This document shows positions 8,996 to 18,256 of a stretch of DNA of 42,950 nucleotides, in pieces. How positions within the stretch are numbered: position 1 is the first letter of the stretch; the number at the start of each line of letters is the position of its first letter. Under the pieces are notes generated by a model. The model did no database searches. It saw nothing but the letters and a program-made list of their open reading frames with translations, and had not been told where the DNA came from. This stretch comes from Thermoplasmatota archaeon (GTDB taxonomy: Archaea; Thermoplasmatota; Penumbrarchaeia; JASLWR01). Location of the stretch: NCBI GenBank assembly GCA_030740765.1, contig JASLWR010000001.1, forward strand, positions 1 to 42,950, in the 5' to 3' direction. The position numbers and the translations under genes are program-made.

Positions 8996-9786
8996 ACTTT
9001 CTCGAAAAATACGAAGATCGGAAGACACATACAGGTTCCAGACTGGTAGTGGGTTTGGATCCGGTTATAGAAAAAATGCCACCGGGGTACGATGAGATCG
9101 GACGCATTGCAGATTTCTTTGAAAAGATAATCGATGCGACCCACAAGCTGGTGCTGGGCTACAAGCCGAACATAGCGTTCTTCGAGCAGTACGGGCCCCA
9201 GGGCCTCGAACAGCTGAAGGGCGTCTGCCAGCGGATACGCGGGTACGAGGCGCTACTCATACTGGATGCAAAAAGAGGTGACATCGGGCATACCAACCAG
9301 GCGTACGCAAGGGAGATATTCGAATACTACGATGCGGATGCGACCACAATAAACCCCCTTCTCGGATTTTCCTCGCTCGGGGAGTTTCTGGACTACGAGG
9401 ATAAATATTTATTTGTACTGAATTTCACGTCGAACCCGGGCAGCGAGCAGTTCTTTTTGTACGGTGAAAAACCACTGTACAAGGAGATAAGCGACGAGAT
9501 ATTCCGTTATTCGAACTGCGGCGCCGTAGCCGGGGCCACGAAACTCGAATACCTAGAAGAGATATCGAAAAGGGTGGGAAATTCAATAATTCTGGTTCCG
9601 GGGATCGGTGCGCAGGGAGGCTCCGTGGAGGGATCCATAGAGGCTATAGGTGAGGATAAATTAATCTTCAATGCTTCGAGGTCCATTATTTATGCTTCCC
9701 GGGATGACGGGTACCATGAAGCGTCAGGGACCAGGGTAATAGAGATCAACGAATTGGTAAAAAAGGCAATGGAGAGGGTATTGTGA
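8992..9786 (+). CDS. pyrF: Orotidine 5'-phosphate decarboxylase (type 2)
   Basis: Converts OMP to UMP, the last step of UMP synthesis. The TIM-barrel protein (264 aa) shows VVGLDP at the N terminus, YKPNIAFFEQYG, and the catalytic D-A-K-R-G-D array (D92, K94, D97). The length and the NFTSNPGS segment match the type 2 PyrF subfamily rather than the shorter usual archaeal form. An ATGA overlap with pyrD indicates translational coupling. Confidence 0.94.
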   Translation: MNFLEKYEDRKTHTGSRLVVGLDPVIEKMPPGYDEIGRIADFFEKIIDATHKLVLGYKPNIAFFEQYGPQGLEQLKGVCQRIRGYEALLILDAKRGDIGHTNQAYAREIFEYYDADATTINPLLGFSSLGEFLDYEDKYLFVLNFTSNPGSEQFFLYGEKPLYKEISDEIFRYSNCGAVAGATKLEYLEEISKRVGNSIILVPGIGAQGGSVEGSIEAIGEDKLIFNASRSIIYASRDDGYHEASGTRVIEINELVKKAMERVL

Positions 9787-10358
9787 GCGACAACGAACAT
9801 ATAATATTGGAACGGTTGCGGGAGTCCGGGGCCCTTCTGAGCGGTCATTTCCAGCTAAGTTCTGGACTCCATTCGGAGAACTACATACAGTGCGCGAAAG
9901 CCCTGGTGCGCCCCGGCGACGTCCAATTCTTTGCACTGGAGCTAATACAACTTCTCCCGCTGGTGGATTACATCGTTTCACCGGCCATCGGCGCGCTGGT
10001 CATCGGGTACAAGGTGGCCGACATAATGGGTATCCCATTCGTGTTCGCGGAACGGGGCGGGGACGGTAAAATGACCATCAGAAGGGGGCTTGACGTTCCT
10101 GCCGGTGCAAGAGCTGCAGTGATAGAGGATGTGGTGACCACGGGGGGAAGCGTGAGAGAGGTGGTGCAACTGCTGCAAAAGGCCGGGGTGAAAGTACTGA
10201 AAGTGGTCTCCATGGTGCGGAGGAACGACATACGGAATTTCGAGGGGACCCCATTCGCCTCGTTGGTGTATCTCAACTTCGAGCAGTTCGAAAAAGAGGC
10301 GTGCCCACTCTGTGCAAGGGGACTGGAGATGGAGAAACCGGGCAGCAGAAAGAATTGA
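9783..10358 (+). CDS. pyrE: Orotate phosphoribosyltransferase
   Basis: Adds ribose phosphate from PRPP to orotate. The 191-residue type I phosphoribosyltransferase has the PRPP motif VIEDVVTTGGS, the flexible-loop ERGGDGKMTIRRG segment and the N-terminal LSSGLHSENYIQ substrate region. It starts at GTG 9783 inside a four-base overlap with the pyrF stop. It is the last gene of the five-gene operon and is convergent with the small gene at 10360. No pyrB, pyrI, carA or carB is in the window. Confidence 0.95.
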   Translation: MSDNEHIILERLRESGALLSGHFQLSSGLHSENYIQCAKALVRPGDVQFFALELIQLLPLVDYIVSPAIGALVIGYKVADIMGIPFVFAERGGDGKMTIRRGLDVPAGARAAVIEDVVTTGGSVREVVQLLQKAGVKVLKVVSMVRRNDIRNFEGTPFASLVYLNFEQFEKEACPLCARGLEMEKPGSRKN

Positions 10359-10359
10359 T

Positions 10360-10611
10360 CTATATTTTTTTCTCGGCTCTCGAGTAATAGGAGTCGAGCA
10401 TTTCCTGGGCTTCGCGCATCAGGGCCCGTTCCTTTTTCGTGATTATTCCATCGTTGAGGATGGACATCTCGATCTCCTTTATCCTCCACATGACGTCCTC
10501 GTTCTCCTGCCTGTCAATTATTCCGTCCTCTATGGCCGCTTCAAGCCGTCTTTTCAGTCCGGATACCATCGCATTCAGTTCATCAATATTGTCATCAACC
10601 AGAATGATCAC
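10360..10611 (-). CDS. Small helical hypothetical protein
   Basis: An 83-residue, highly charged, predicted all-helical protein: two similar halves each contain a DGII segment (AAIEDGIIDRQE and SILNDGIITKKE), suggesting an internal duplication of a helix-turn-helix or EF-hand-like hairpin. The assigned start is GTG 10611. That GTG lies inside GGTGATC, so the true start could be the ATG at 10569. It is convergent with pyrE. No function is recognised. Confidence 0.55.
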   Translation of the reverse strand: MIILVDDNIDELNAMVSGLKRRLEAAIEDGIIDRQENEDVMWRIKEIEMSILNDGIITKKERALMREAQEMLDSYYSRAEKKI

Positions 10612-10766
10612 CTTTGTTTGTAAAATCGGGAATGTTCAAACCTCCAAGGAAGTAATGGTTTTTAAAAATTCTCCATTAGTTTTCATTCCGTATTTCTTTT
10701 ATCTGTAGGTTGCGCATTGAAAAATATAGCCAAAAGGAAGAATTCAGCTGAATCATTGCAAGGAAA

Positions 10767-11498
10767 TCACAGCTTTTTATCGATATTCCCACCGTAGAAA
10801 ATACGAGCTATAAGCAAGATCCCCACGATCAATACCAGGAGAACGCCGATAATTATGATCAATATTCGATAGTATCCCATGGATTCCTCTTCCTTTGAGC
10901 CAAAGGCATCGTATGGTGCACTTTCTAAATTCCAATTCCACTTCAATTCTCTGGATTGGAAGCTCGCAGTAATAGCAGAACCGTTCTCGATGGATTCCAT
11001 CGGTCCCTCGATCCATGCGATACCGTGAACATCGCTAATGTTCCAGTAACTTTCGCCATTCACCACATAAGAAACATTTATCCCTGAAATCCCGTTGCCA
11101 TCACCATCCAACCAGGGCCCCACAGTGACGAAAAAAGAAATGGGAGTCGCACCCTCCTTTCCCATACGTATGGTCCCTAACTCTATATCGGAACCATTGA
11201 TCTGTATGATTTCAAGGTGGGGTTCATACCCTGGCGAGGCAAATGCTATCCGGTATTCACCATCCGTTAGATCGCCCATTTTGAACTCTCCGGTGGTGTT
11301 ATCGAAAAATGGGACCGAACTCTGGCAGCAGGTGTTCATTGTCGCATTGGGCGGTACTATCCTGCCGGATATGGAGGAATCTCCGATCTCCCCGGGCGCT
11401 CTGGTGGAATTTCCCCCGGAAGCGTTATGACCGTGTATTACCGATATTGATCCGGTCAATAATATAATGATCAGGATACAAAAAAAAAGCCTCTTCAT
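10767..11498 (-). CDS. Membrane-anchored extracellular protein, unknown function
   Basis: A 243-residue protein with an N-terminal signal peptide (residues ~1-22, Leu/Ile-rich), an extracellular beta-rich part of about 180 residues with many N-glycosylation-type NxS/T sites, and a C-terminal transmembrane helix (~212-234) followed by a short basic tail. The segment around FKMGDLTDGEYRIAFASPGYEP resembles carboxypeptidase-regulatory-like beta sandwiches. No catalytic motif was found. It is monocistronic on the minus strand. Confidence 0.7.
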   Translation of the reverse strand: MKRLFFCILIIILLTGSISVIHGHNASGGNSTRAPGEIGDSSISGRIVPPNATMNTCCQSSVPFFDNTTGEFKMGDLTDGEYRIAFASPGYEPHLEIIQINGSDIELGTIRMGKEGATPISFFVTVGPWLDGDGNGISGINVSYVVNGESYWNISDVHGIAWIEGPMESIENGSAITASFQSRELKWNWNLESAPYDAFGSKEEESMGYYRILIIIIGVLLVLIVGILLIARIFYGGNIDKKL

Positions 11499-11654
11499 GT
11501 ATGCCGCCCTGTTATTGGATATGGATAATAAGCATATAACGGTGTTATTTAATAATTAATTTGCTTTCGTTTTGACCACAGGGTATCTGGGATATTCAAA
11601 TAGGTATAATAATATAATTACTATGTATTAGCATCCGTTCCAGGAGGCTTATAA

Positions 11655-12038
11655 ATGACAGAAATGGCCAAGATCAAAAAATTCATAAAAAAAGCGAAAT
11701 ACGATAATATTACCCAATATACCAACGGCTTCAAGGTGAAGATCCCGGGCAAAGAAAGGGTCATAGACCTCTATATTATTCTAAAAGAATCTTCCATAAG
11801 CTTCAGATGCGAGGGTTTGAAGATATCGGGGGGAGACCTCTGCGGCATATTCGAGCATCTTCTGCGCCTGAACAACACTTCCTTAATGGCCAAATGGGGA
11901 CTCAACGAGGACAGGGCCGTATTCGTTGGTTACGAGCGATTGCTGAAGGACCTGGATTTTTCAGAGTTCTTCGGGGCCACGGAAATTGTCATCGGGGCCT
12001 ATGAAGAGCATATGGAGAGCCTGAAAAAATACTTATGA
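11655..12038 (+). CDS. Hypothetical protein, possible YbjN/chaperone-like fold
   Basis: A 127-residue soluble protein with a strong AGGAGG ribosome binding site before the ATG at 11655. The alternation of strands and helices, with a HLLRLNNTSLMAKWGLNEDRAVFVG segment, resembles the YbjN/type III secretion chaperone-like fold. This is a weak inference. It is convergent with dnaJ (3-base gap). No functional residues are recognised. Confidence 0.65.
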   Translation: MTEMAKIKKFIKKAKYDNITQYTNGFKVKIPGKERVIDLYIILKESSISFRCEGLKISGGDLCGIFEHLLRLNNTSLMAKWGLNEDRAVFVGYERLLKDLDFSEFFGATEIVIGAYEEHMESLKKYL

Positions 12039-12041
12039 ACA

Positions 12042-13136
12042 TCATTCGGATCTTTCGAATTCTGCTATCAATTCCCTCTGTTTTTCCGATAATCGTTTGG
12101 GTATATTCACCCCGATTACGACATAGAGATTACCGTATCCTTTTCCACCCATTCTCGGCATCCCCTTCCCCTTCATTCTGAGTTTTGTCCCCGGTTGTAT
12201 ACCGGCCGGCACCTTCACCCGCGAGTGTCCTTTCATTGTGGGAACTTCTATCTCCGCCCCCAGTATGGCCTTGTAAAATGGAATTATTATATCACGGTAC
12301 AGGTCATCCCCTTCCCGCCTGAACTTTTCATCATCCGTTACCTCCACCCCGAGATAGAGATCGCCCGGAGGCCCCCCCGGCCCCCCAGCATTTCCTTTAC
12401 CGCGCAGCCGCATCTTCTTCCCGGACCTGATGCCCCGGGGGACGGTCACGCTGATATTGCTTCTTTCGGACCTGCTCCCCCGACCCCCGCAGCGGTCACA
12501 GGGTTTGGCAGCGGTTTTCCCCCTTCCCCCACAGGACGGGCAGGCGCCAATGCTCATGAACATCTGACCCATGCCGGCGGAGCGCCCGCTCTGTATTCTC
12601 CCGCTGCCCTTGCACTGCGGGCAGGTTTTCAGCTTGCCACCTTTCGCCCCCGTCCCCTTGCAGTCGGAGCAGTCCACGGTCCTTGGAATGGTTATGGAGA
12701 CCTTGCCACCCTCGTATGCCTTTTTCAACGGAATGGACACCGTATACTCCAGATTCTCGCCTCTTTGGGAGCGGCTCCCGCCCATGCCGCCGAACATTGA
12801 AAATATATCGTTGTCGGAACCTCCCCCTCTCCCACCGAAATCCCGCATGAAGATATTCATCGCATCGTTGATGTCAAAACCAGACGTGTAACGGAACCCC
12901 CCGGCGCCGAGGTCCTGGGCATCGTGGCCAAACTCATCGTACTGTGCCTTCTTCTCACCGTCCGAAAGCACCTCGTAAGCCTCGGTGGCCTCCTTGAACT
13001 TCTCCTCGGCCTTCTTGTCGTCCAGATTTCGGTCTGGGTGGTACTTCAAGGCCCGTTTTCTATACGCTTTGGTTATCTCGTTGGAGGAGGCGTTCTTCTT
13101 GAGACCCAGCACCTCATAATAATCTCTCTGTGCCAT
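12042..13136 (-). CDS. dnaJ: Chaperone protein DnaJ
   Basis: Hsp40 cochaperone that stimulates DnaK ATPase and presents clients. The 364 residues contain the J domain with HPD near residues 33-35, a Gly/Phe-rich region, four CxxCxGxG zinc repeats ([32 protein letters not shown]) and the C-terminal client-binding domains. It lies downstream of dnaK, but a terminator-like hairpin (13187-13225) separates the two, so it may have its own promoter. Confidence 0.96.
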   Translation of the reverse strand: MAQRDYYEVLGLKKNASSNEITKAYRKRALKYHPDRNLDDKKAEEKFKEATEAYEVLSDGEKKAQYDEFGHDAQDLGAGGFRYTSGFDINDAMNIFMRDFGGRGGGSDNDIFSMFGGMGGSRSQRGENLEYTVSIPLKKAYEGGKVSITIPRTVDCSDCKGTGAKGGKLKTCPQCKGSGRIQSGRSAGMGQMFMSIGACPSCGGRGKTAAKPCDRCGGRGSRSERSNISVTVPRGIRSGKKMRLRGKGNAGGPGGPPGDLYLGVEVTDDEKFRREGDDLYRDIIIPFYKAILGAEIEVPTMKGHSRVKVPAGIQPGTKLRMKGKGMPRMGGKGYGNLYVVIGVNIPKRLSEKQRELIAEFERSE

Positions 13137-13186
13137 TGTGAACCCTCATATCATCCGAGATAAATAGAAAAAATTTTAAGCGTGAA

Positions 13187-13225
13187 CGAAAAAAGAGATA
13201 AGAGGAGCGAAATGCCCCTCTTATC
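13187..13225 (-). terminator. Intrinsic-type terminator downstream of dnaK
   Basis: Arms GATAAGAGG (13197-13205) and CCTCTTATC (13217-13225) form a perfect 9-bp stem. On the minus strand it is followed by TCTTTTTT. It lies 8 bases past the dnaK stop codon, between dnaK and dnaJ. A hairpin plus T-tract is the bacterial form; archaea mostly rely on the T-tract. Confidence 0.7.
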
Positions 13226-13232
13226 AACAATA

Positions 13233-15059
13233 TCAGTCCACATCGTCGTAGTCCACATCGACAACGTCTTCGTCCGCATCACCGCCACCTGAAGCTCCCT
13301 CGAAACCGGTGTGGTCCATATTATCTCCAGTCCCCTGATACATGGCCGCGAACAGCTGTTGCGATATCTCCATGAGTTCCTCACACTCCCTGTCGATCTC
13401 GTCGGCGTCTTCACCCTCCAAGGCATTTTTCACCTTCTTGATTGCTTCCTTCACTTCATCTATCTTGCCTTCATCGAGCTTGTCCTTGTGCTCCTTCATG
13501 GCCTTTTCCGTGGAATATACAAGTGTGTCCGCCTTGTTCTTCGCCTCTATGAGCTTCAGTTTCTCCTGATCTTCCTCGGCATGGGAATCCGCTTCGCTCT
13601 GCATCTTTTCGATCTCCTTGTCCGACAATCTCGCAGTGGCTGTGATGGTCACATCCTGCTCGTTACCAGTGGCCATGTCCTTCGCCGACACGTGAAGTAT
13701 GCCGTTGACGTCAATATCGAACTGCACCTCTATCTGCGGCACGCCTCTGGGAGCCGGCGGGATCCCCGTCAGCGAGAACTTGCCAAGCGTCTTGTTCTGG
13801 GGAGCCATTGGCCGCTCTCCCTGGAGGATGTGTATGTCCACCGCAGGCTGGCTGTCAGCAGCGGTGGAGAATATCTTCTTCTTGGACGTTGGAATGGTTG
13901 TATTTCTATCGATTATCTTGGTCATAACGCTGCCAAGGGTCTCAATGCCCAGTGATAAGGGCGCAACGTCCAGAAGCAGGAGATCCTTCACCTCTCCACC
14001 AAGCACACCCGCCTGGATCGCCGCGCCTACGGATACGCACTCGTCGGGATTGATATCTCTGGAGGGCTCCTTGTGAAGATAATTCTTTATAGCATCCTGC
14101 ACGGCAGGTATCCTGATGGAACCCCCTACCAGAAGTATCTTGTCTATATCCGACGGCTTGAAACCGGCATCCTTCATTGCCCTCTTGGTGGGACCCATGG
14201 TCTTGTCGATGAGATCACTGGTCAGTTTGTTGAAGGCGGCTCTGGTAAGATTGTAATCGATATGCTTTGCCTCCCCTTCAACCTGCGCTATGAAGGGTAT
14301 GTTTATGTTCGTCTGCGGTACGCCGGATAGTTCGATCTTGGCTTTCTCGGCAGCGTCCTTCAGCCTCTGCAGCGTGGTGGGGTCCTTGCGAAGATCAGTG
14401 CCGTTCTCTTTCTTGAACTTCCGCGCCATCCAATCAATTATCTTCTTGTCGAAATCATCTCCTCCAAGAAGGTTGTTCCCGCTTGTGGACTTGACCTGGA
14501 ACACGCCTTCCCCGATCTCGAGAATGGACACGTCGAATGTGCCGCCGCCAAGGTCGAATACCAGTATGCGCATCTCTTTCTCCTTGTCGAGACCGTATGC
14601 AAGGGCCGCTGCAGTGGGCTCGTTTATGATACGCCGCACCTTCAGACCGGCAACCTTCCCGGCATCCTTGGTCGCCTGGCGTTGGGAATCGTGGAAATAA
14701 GCAGGGACCGTGATCACGGCCTCCTCCACTTTCTCACCCAGGTAGTTCTCCGCATCTTCCTTCAGCTTCCGAAGGATCATTGCGGATATTTGCTGTGGCG
14801 TGTACTGCTTGCCACCCATCTTTACTCGATATTTTGTCCCCATTTTCCTCTTTATGGAGGCAACTGTGTTCTTGGGGTTCGTTATCGCCTGTCTCTTCGC
14901 GATCTGACCCACCAAACGGTCCCCGTTCTTGGTCACGGCCACTACTGATGGCGTGACCCTTGCCCCTTCCGCATTGGGAATTACCGTGGGCTCGCCGCCT
15001 TCCATGACGGCAACGGCGGAGTTTGTGGTTCCAAGATCGATTCCAATTATTTTTCCCAT
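13233..15059 (-). CDS. dnaK: Chaperone protein DnaK (Hsp70)
   Basis: ATP-dependent Hsp70 chaperone. The 608 residues start with the phosphate-binding [18 protein letters not shown], continue with [11 protein letters not shown] and [12 protein letters not shown], then the substrate-binding domain ([15 protein letters not shown]) and a helical lid, ending in the acidic VDYDDVD tail. AAGTGATG precedes the ATG. Upstream on the same strand are a 74-residue ORF and an ArsR-like regulator. grpE, usually found beside dnaK, is not in the window. Confidence 0.97.
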   Translation of the reverse strand: MGKIIGIDLGTTNSAVAVMEGGEPTVIPNAEGARVTPSVVAVTKNGDRLVGQIAKRQAITNPKNTVASIKRKMGTKYRVKMGGKQYTPQQISAMILRKLKEDAENYLGEKVEEAVITVPAYFHDSQRQATKDAGKVAGLKVRRIINEPTAAALAYGLDKEKEMRILVFDLGGGTFDVSILEIGEGVFQVKSTSGNNLLGGDDFDKKIIDWMARKFKKENGTDLRKDPTTLQRLKDAAEKAKIELSGVPQTNINIPFIAQVEGEAKHIDYNLTRAAFNKLTSDLIDKTMGPTKRAMKDAGFKPSDIDKILLVGGSIRIPAVQDAIKNYLHKEPSRDINPDECVSVGAAIQAGVLGGEVKDLLLLDVAPLSLGIETLGSVMTKIIDRNTTIPTSKKKIFSTAADSQPAVDIHILQGERPMAPQNKTLGKFSLTGIPPAPRGVPQIEVQFDIDVNGILHVSAKDMATGNEQDVTITATARLSDKEIEKMQSEADSHAEEDQEKLKLIEAKNKADTLVYSTEKAMKEHKDKLDEGKIDEVKEAIKKVKNALEGEDADEIDRECEELMEISQQLFAAMYQGTGDNMDHTGFEGASGGGDADEDVVDVDYDDVD

Positions 15060-15147
15060 TTTTCATCACTTCCTTTTTGATTTACTGATATTGATTTTGT
15101 GCTTTGTCCTTATCCCATTCCACTTTCTCGGGAGGGATGAAGAAACA

Positions 15148-15372
15148 TTATTGCTTTCCATGCCATTTTTTAAGCACCTCTTCGGTGGGTTCCTCATTTC
15201 TTTCCGGTGACTTTCGTTCATTTGATTCCATTGGGTCCATTTGCAGAAACGCTTGAAACGGAAAAGCGTTCCCTTCGAACAGAATGTTGACTGCAAATCC
15301 TTCTTTCTCGAACATCATGATGTTTTCCATGATCGCCATTGTCCTGATGAGGTTGAATATCCGCATTTTCAT
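15148..15372 (-). CDS. Small protein translationally coupled to the ArsR-like regulator
   Basis: A 74-residue ORF whose ATG (15370-15372) overlaps the regulator's TGA as ATGA, with GGAGG 6 bases upstream. This makes a real gene likely despite its size. The N-terminal half is hydrophobic and Met-rich (MKMRIFNLIRTMAIMENIM), the C-terminal half charged (SNERKSPERNEEPTEEV). No family is recognised. It sits between the regulator and dnaK and could be part of the same transcript. Confidence 0.5.
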   Translation of the reverse strand: MKMRIFNLIRTMAIMENIMMFEKEGFAVNILFEGNAFPFQAFLQMDPMESNERKSPERNEEPTEEVLKKWHGKQ

Positions 15373-16094
15373 TCCTCCGTGAACAGCTCGTTAAACATTT
15401 TTTTCACTGCTTTCTCGATCACCTTCACCCGCATATCCATCTCTTCCGAGAGCGAATCGATATCCATTTCGTCCTCCTCGATATAATAATATAATATCTT
15501 CCGGGTAGTGTAACTGTCCGCCATTTCCCCGATCACCTCGCGCCCAACCCTCAAAGCAACTGAGCGCAGTTTCAACAACATATCTCGCTGCGACTCGCGT
15601 TTCTCGATCTCTTGGTTCATTCTCCTGATCAATTCCGATATGCTTTTCAGACATTCCCGGGAATCCGGAGTGTTGATGCACCGCTCCAATTCGCGGCCAA
15701 AGCGGATGACCTTCTCACCCACATCTCTGGTTGCCGCATCGGAGACAGTTGGTAATTGGGTTCTCAAGTGTTTGGACTGATCCCGCAGTTCTGCCCTGAA
15801 CGTATCAGGGGATAGATATATCTCGATGGAGAAGTGCGCTGCAGGGACATACTGTTTCCTGGGCGGGCCCCCCGGGCTTCTTTGCATTTCACTTTTTACA
15901 AGACCATATTCCTCCAGCACTTTCATATGTTTCATTATTGACTGCTGCGACACGTTCAGTTCCTTCGATAACTGGAGCGGGTAATGCCTTTCCCTCGTCA
16001 ACTTGGCCAATATCTGCCTTCGAGTAGGATTCTCCAATACCATCAACAGCTCGTCGATGGAAATGGCCTTATCGGCGGGGGCTTGCGCACTCAT
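15369..16094 (-). CDS. ArsR-like winged-helix transcriptional regulator
   Basis: A 241-residue DNA-binding regulator. Residues ~10-75 form an ArsR-type winged helix (ENPTRRQILAKLTRERHYPLQLSKELNVSQQSIMKHM, described by position, then EEYGLVKSE). The remainder is a long helical region that may dimerise, as in related archaeal regulators. ATG 16094 is preferred to TTG 16103 because of the CGAGGT site before it. A 15-base palindrome (16100-16114) directly upstream could be an operator for autoregulation. It lies upstream of dnaK on the same strand, so heat-shock control is possible but only inferred. Confidence 0.85.
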   Translation of the reverse strand: MSAQAPADKAISIDELLMVLENPTRRQILAKLTRERHYPLQLSKELNVSQQSIMKHMKVLEEYGLVKSEMQRSPGGPPRKQYVPAAHFSIEIYLSPDTFRAELRDQSKHLRTQLPTVSDAATRDVGEKVIRFGRELERCINTPDSRECLKSISELIRRMNQEIEKRESQRDMLLKLRSVALRVGREVIGEMADSYTTRKILYYYIEEDEMDIDSLSEEMDMRVKVIEKAVKKMFNELFTEE

Positions 16095-16099
16095 GGTTA

Positions 16100-16114
16100 A
16101 CAACCTCGGGTTGT
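16100..16114. promoter_or_regulatory. Palindromic operator candidate of the ArsR-like gene
   Basis: ACAACC-TCG-GGTTGT is a perfect inverted repeat between a TATA-like TATATAA (about 16149-16155, read as TTATATA on the minus strand) and the ATG at 16094. Binding here would block transcription or translation. Confidence 0.4.
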
Positions 16115-16262
16115 ATACTCACATTTAACAACAATGTCGTTTGTGCTATATAAACATTATTATGAAAATATTTAGAACTGGAATGTCAATGAGAAATACC
16201 TAACCCGGATTACCGAGAAACAATACGCAAGGGTTTCATTAGCACTAATGGCGAAAAAAACT

Positions 16263-16943
16263 CTATTCCAGATTTATCAAGCGCATCTCGCCATGGTCTT
16301 CTTCATCTATCTGTGACAAATATTTCGGAGGTATCTCCTTAGCGATGAATACAGTACTACCAGCTTCTCCAATGGAATAGCCTCCCAGTATGGCTCCCTT
16401 GGCGTCAACCCGAATGATGACCGGTTCATCGACACGGAATTTCCCTGCGATCATGGCAGAATCCAATGTCTTGCTTAAATGCACTTTCTTTCTATCCACC
16501 GGCATCAGGCCACTTTCCAGCAACATATCCGTTTCCGCATGGCTAGTGGGATAAAAAAGCACGTCGGGAATGTTCGTTTGCGGTAGATCTGGTTCCACGT
16601 CAATGGTATGTCCGTAAGTTGCGCGTATCGAATTACCCACGGTTTGATAACGTCCTTTTTTGTCAGTATCCACCATTGCTCGTAAGTGATGCTGTCTCAA
16701 CCAGTAGAATTGCTTTCTTCGGCTCTTGATCGCTTCGATCAAACCTATGAGATCCACCCAACCGGTGTGATCTATGGGTAGATTGAACTTCGCGGGAAAA
16801 TGGCGTAATATTCCAGCCATCATGCGTCCGATGGACTCCATTTCACCGTCATTCATGAGAAATTTTCCCGGCTGATCGCAAACAGGGCATCTTTCACCCC
16901 GATAATAACCATGTTCCAAACATGCTCCCAACATATCCATCAT
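16263..16943 (-). CDS. kptA: RNA 2'-phosphotransferase KptA/Tpt1
   Basis: NAD+-dependent enzyme that removes an internal 2'-phosphate from RNA, the last step of tRNA splicing in eukaryotes and a repair role in archaea. The 226 residues contain GILRHFP (Arg-His pair), HTGWVDLIGL, SIRATYGHTI and FYPTSHAETDMLLESGLMP, all in family order. An N-terminal ~30-residue cysteine/histidine segment (CLEHGYYRGERCPVC) is a likely zinc finger, as in archaeal homologues. The start could also be one of two ATGs just downstream. Confidence 0.9.
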   Translation of the reverse strand: MMDMLGACLEHGYYRGERCPVCDQPGKFLMNDGEMESIGRMMAGILRHFPAKFNLPIDHTGWVDLIGLIEAIKSRRKQFYWLRQHHLRAMVDTDKKGRYQTVGNSIRATYGHTIDVEPDLPQTNIPDVLFYPTSHAETDMLLESGLMPVDRKKVHLSKTLDSAMIAGKFRVDEPVIIRVDAKGAILGGYSIGEAGSTVFIAKEIPPKYLSQIDEEDHGEMRLINLE

Positions 16944-16968
16944 CTCTTTGAATCAATAAAAATTATAA

Positions 16969-17268
16969 TCATTTTGCCAACAATCGTTCCATATTTCGGT
17001 TGATATTGGATAGCAGTTCAATGATCTTTTCCTGACGTTCGATCATCAGGTCCTGTTTTAACCAGACAACTTTCCAGGGGGCCTGTTTCAGTTCCACCTG
17101 ACTCTGAAAAAGCCCTTTCCCTGCTTCCTTCATAAGTATGAAAATCTCTTCCTCGGTTCGCACCCGCTCATTCCTCATACGCTCCAGAATATCACCATCC
17201 GGAAGGTTCCGGTCGCCGTGGAGGCCAGCTCCCACAGGGTCTGCCTTTTTCTCAGTCTTCTTTCTCAT
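16969..17268 (-). CDS. Small coiled-coil hypothetical protein
   Basis: A 99-residue hydrophilic protein, predicted mostly helical, with a C-terminal amphipathic helix (ERQEKIIELLSNINRNMERL) suited to coiled-coil formation. The ATG at 17268 is chosen because AGGTGATC, a near-perfect archaeal ribosome binding site, lies 5 bases before it. The frame is open 12 codons further upstream. It precedes kptA by 25 bases on the same strand and is probably cotranscribed. No function is recognised. Confidence 0.65.
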   Translation of the reverse strand: MRKKTEKKADPVGAGLHGDRNLPDGDILERMRNERVRTEEEIFILMKEAGKGLFQSQVELKQAPWKVVWLKQDLMIERQEKIIELLSNINRNMERLLAK

Positions 17269-17757
17269 TTGATGATCACCTGAAACCGCTGATTGTTGAC
17301 TCAATCTATTCAGCGCTATTCTAAATATCCATATTTAAGTATAATCATGGTAAAAGTCATCGAAGATACTTGCCCGATCGCCTTTCAATAGTAACTATCC
17401 TTCAATGAATAGCATTATTTATCAATTAATATATGGGAGTTGTAACCATGTCAAATTTTTTAAAATATAGATCATTAATGTCAGGACAAAAAAGATGTAG
17501 CATTCCACTCCCTGGATAAAGGATTTCAGGCCATCACAACGCATCGCCCATATCGCGATCCGGTCTTCCTTGCATGTCCCATGCATTCTTATACGATTCC
17601 ATAGGCATGGGAAGGACAAATCAAAGGTCTCAAAACATATTAATATTATTAATTGTATGGCCACTGCGGTGGGACAACATACCTAATTATCGGACCTGAA
17701 TTGTACTATTGCCCTACTATCAATGTTAAATAATACCAAATATCCGAGGTGAATATT
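17269..17757. other. Intergenic region upstream of the CODH/ACS operon
   Basis: 489 bases without a supported gene, between the leftward 99-aa gene and the rightward ferredoxin gene. It contains an inverted repeat (17578-17611), several AT-rich TATA-like stretches and the GAGGTG ribosome binding site (17746-17751) of the next gene. Confidence 0.5.
17578..17611. repeat. Inverted repeat upstream of the CODH/ACS operon
   Basis: CCCATGC (17578-17584) and GCATGGG (17605-17611) are perfect inverted arms around a 20-base loop. The flanks TGTCC and GGACA could extend pairing. This may be a regulator site or an RNA hairpin; neither is proven. Confidence 0.4.
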
Positions 17758-18192
17758 TTGAGGCAAGTGCGTTTCAACGCCAAATTATGTGTCACATGCC
17801 ATTCTTGCGAGAATGCGTGCGCACTGGTGCATAGTGAAGCCAGCAGTACTTCAGAGATATCCCAATTGGGTCTCAATCCTATTTCGCGCATCACCATCAT
17901 CGAGAAGAAGGGAAGACCGAAAATGATAAGATGCGTTTTCTGCAAGAAACCCAAATGCGTGGATGCCTGTCCTGAGAATGCCATAATCCAGCAGGATGAC
18001 GGTTACGTGTATATCGATGCCAAGATATGCGACGGATGCGGCAACTGTATCGCGGCCTGTCCATTCGACGCCATACAGATGACCAAGGAAGGAAAATCGG
18101 TGAAATGCGATCTATGTTTGGATTATGAAACGCCTGTCTGTGTCAGTCAATGTCCGACAGATGCCTTATTATTAATTGAAAAGGATGCTTAA
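17758..18192 (+). CDS. CooF/HycB-like ferredoxin with four [4Fe-4S] sites
   Basis: A 144-residue electron carrier with four cysteine clusters: CVTCHSCENAC, CVFCKKPKCVDAC, CDGCGNCIAAC and CDLC-x6-C-x3-C. This is the architecture of CooF, HycB and DMSO-reductase-type ferredoxin subunits. The start is taken as TTG 17758, because GAGGTG (17746-17751) lies six bases upstream; a GTG at 17749 is inside that site. It is the first gene before the CODH/ACS fusion and is the likely electron partner of the CooS half, feeding electrons from or to the Ni-Fe-S CO-oxidising centre. Confidence 0.9.
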   Translation: MRQVRFNAKLCVTCHSCENACALVHSEASSTSEISQLGLNPISRITIIEKKGRPKMIRCVFCKKPKCVDACPENAIIQQDDGYVYIDAKICDGCGNCIAACPFDAIQMTKEGKSVKCDLCLDYETPVCVSQCPTDALLLIEKDA

Positions 18193-18199
18193 CTGATAC

Positions 18200-18230
18200 G
18201 GAGCATTATTAAATAATACTTTTAAACCTT
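18200..18230 (+). promoter_or_regulatory. Possible internal promoter before the CooS-AcsB gene
   Basis: The 64-base gap after the ferredoxin gene holds TATTAAATAATA and TTTTAAACC, TATA-like sequences 27-50 bases before the ATG at 18257. The gene could have its own start in addition to readthrough. Confidence 0.3.
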
Positions 18231-18256
18231 TAACCAACAACAAAGGGGTAGAGAAA

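Noticed and set aside
17422-17664. 80-residue minus-strand ORF upstream of the CODH/ACS operon
   Set aside because: No ribosome binding site, no recognisable domain and it spans the inverted repeat and promoter region.
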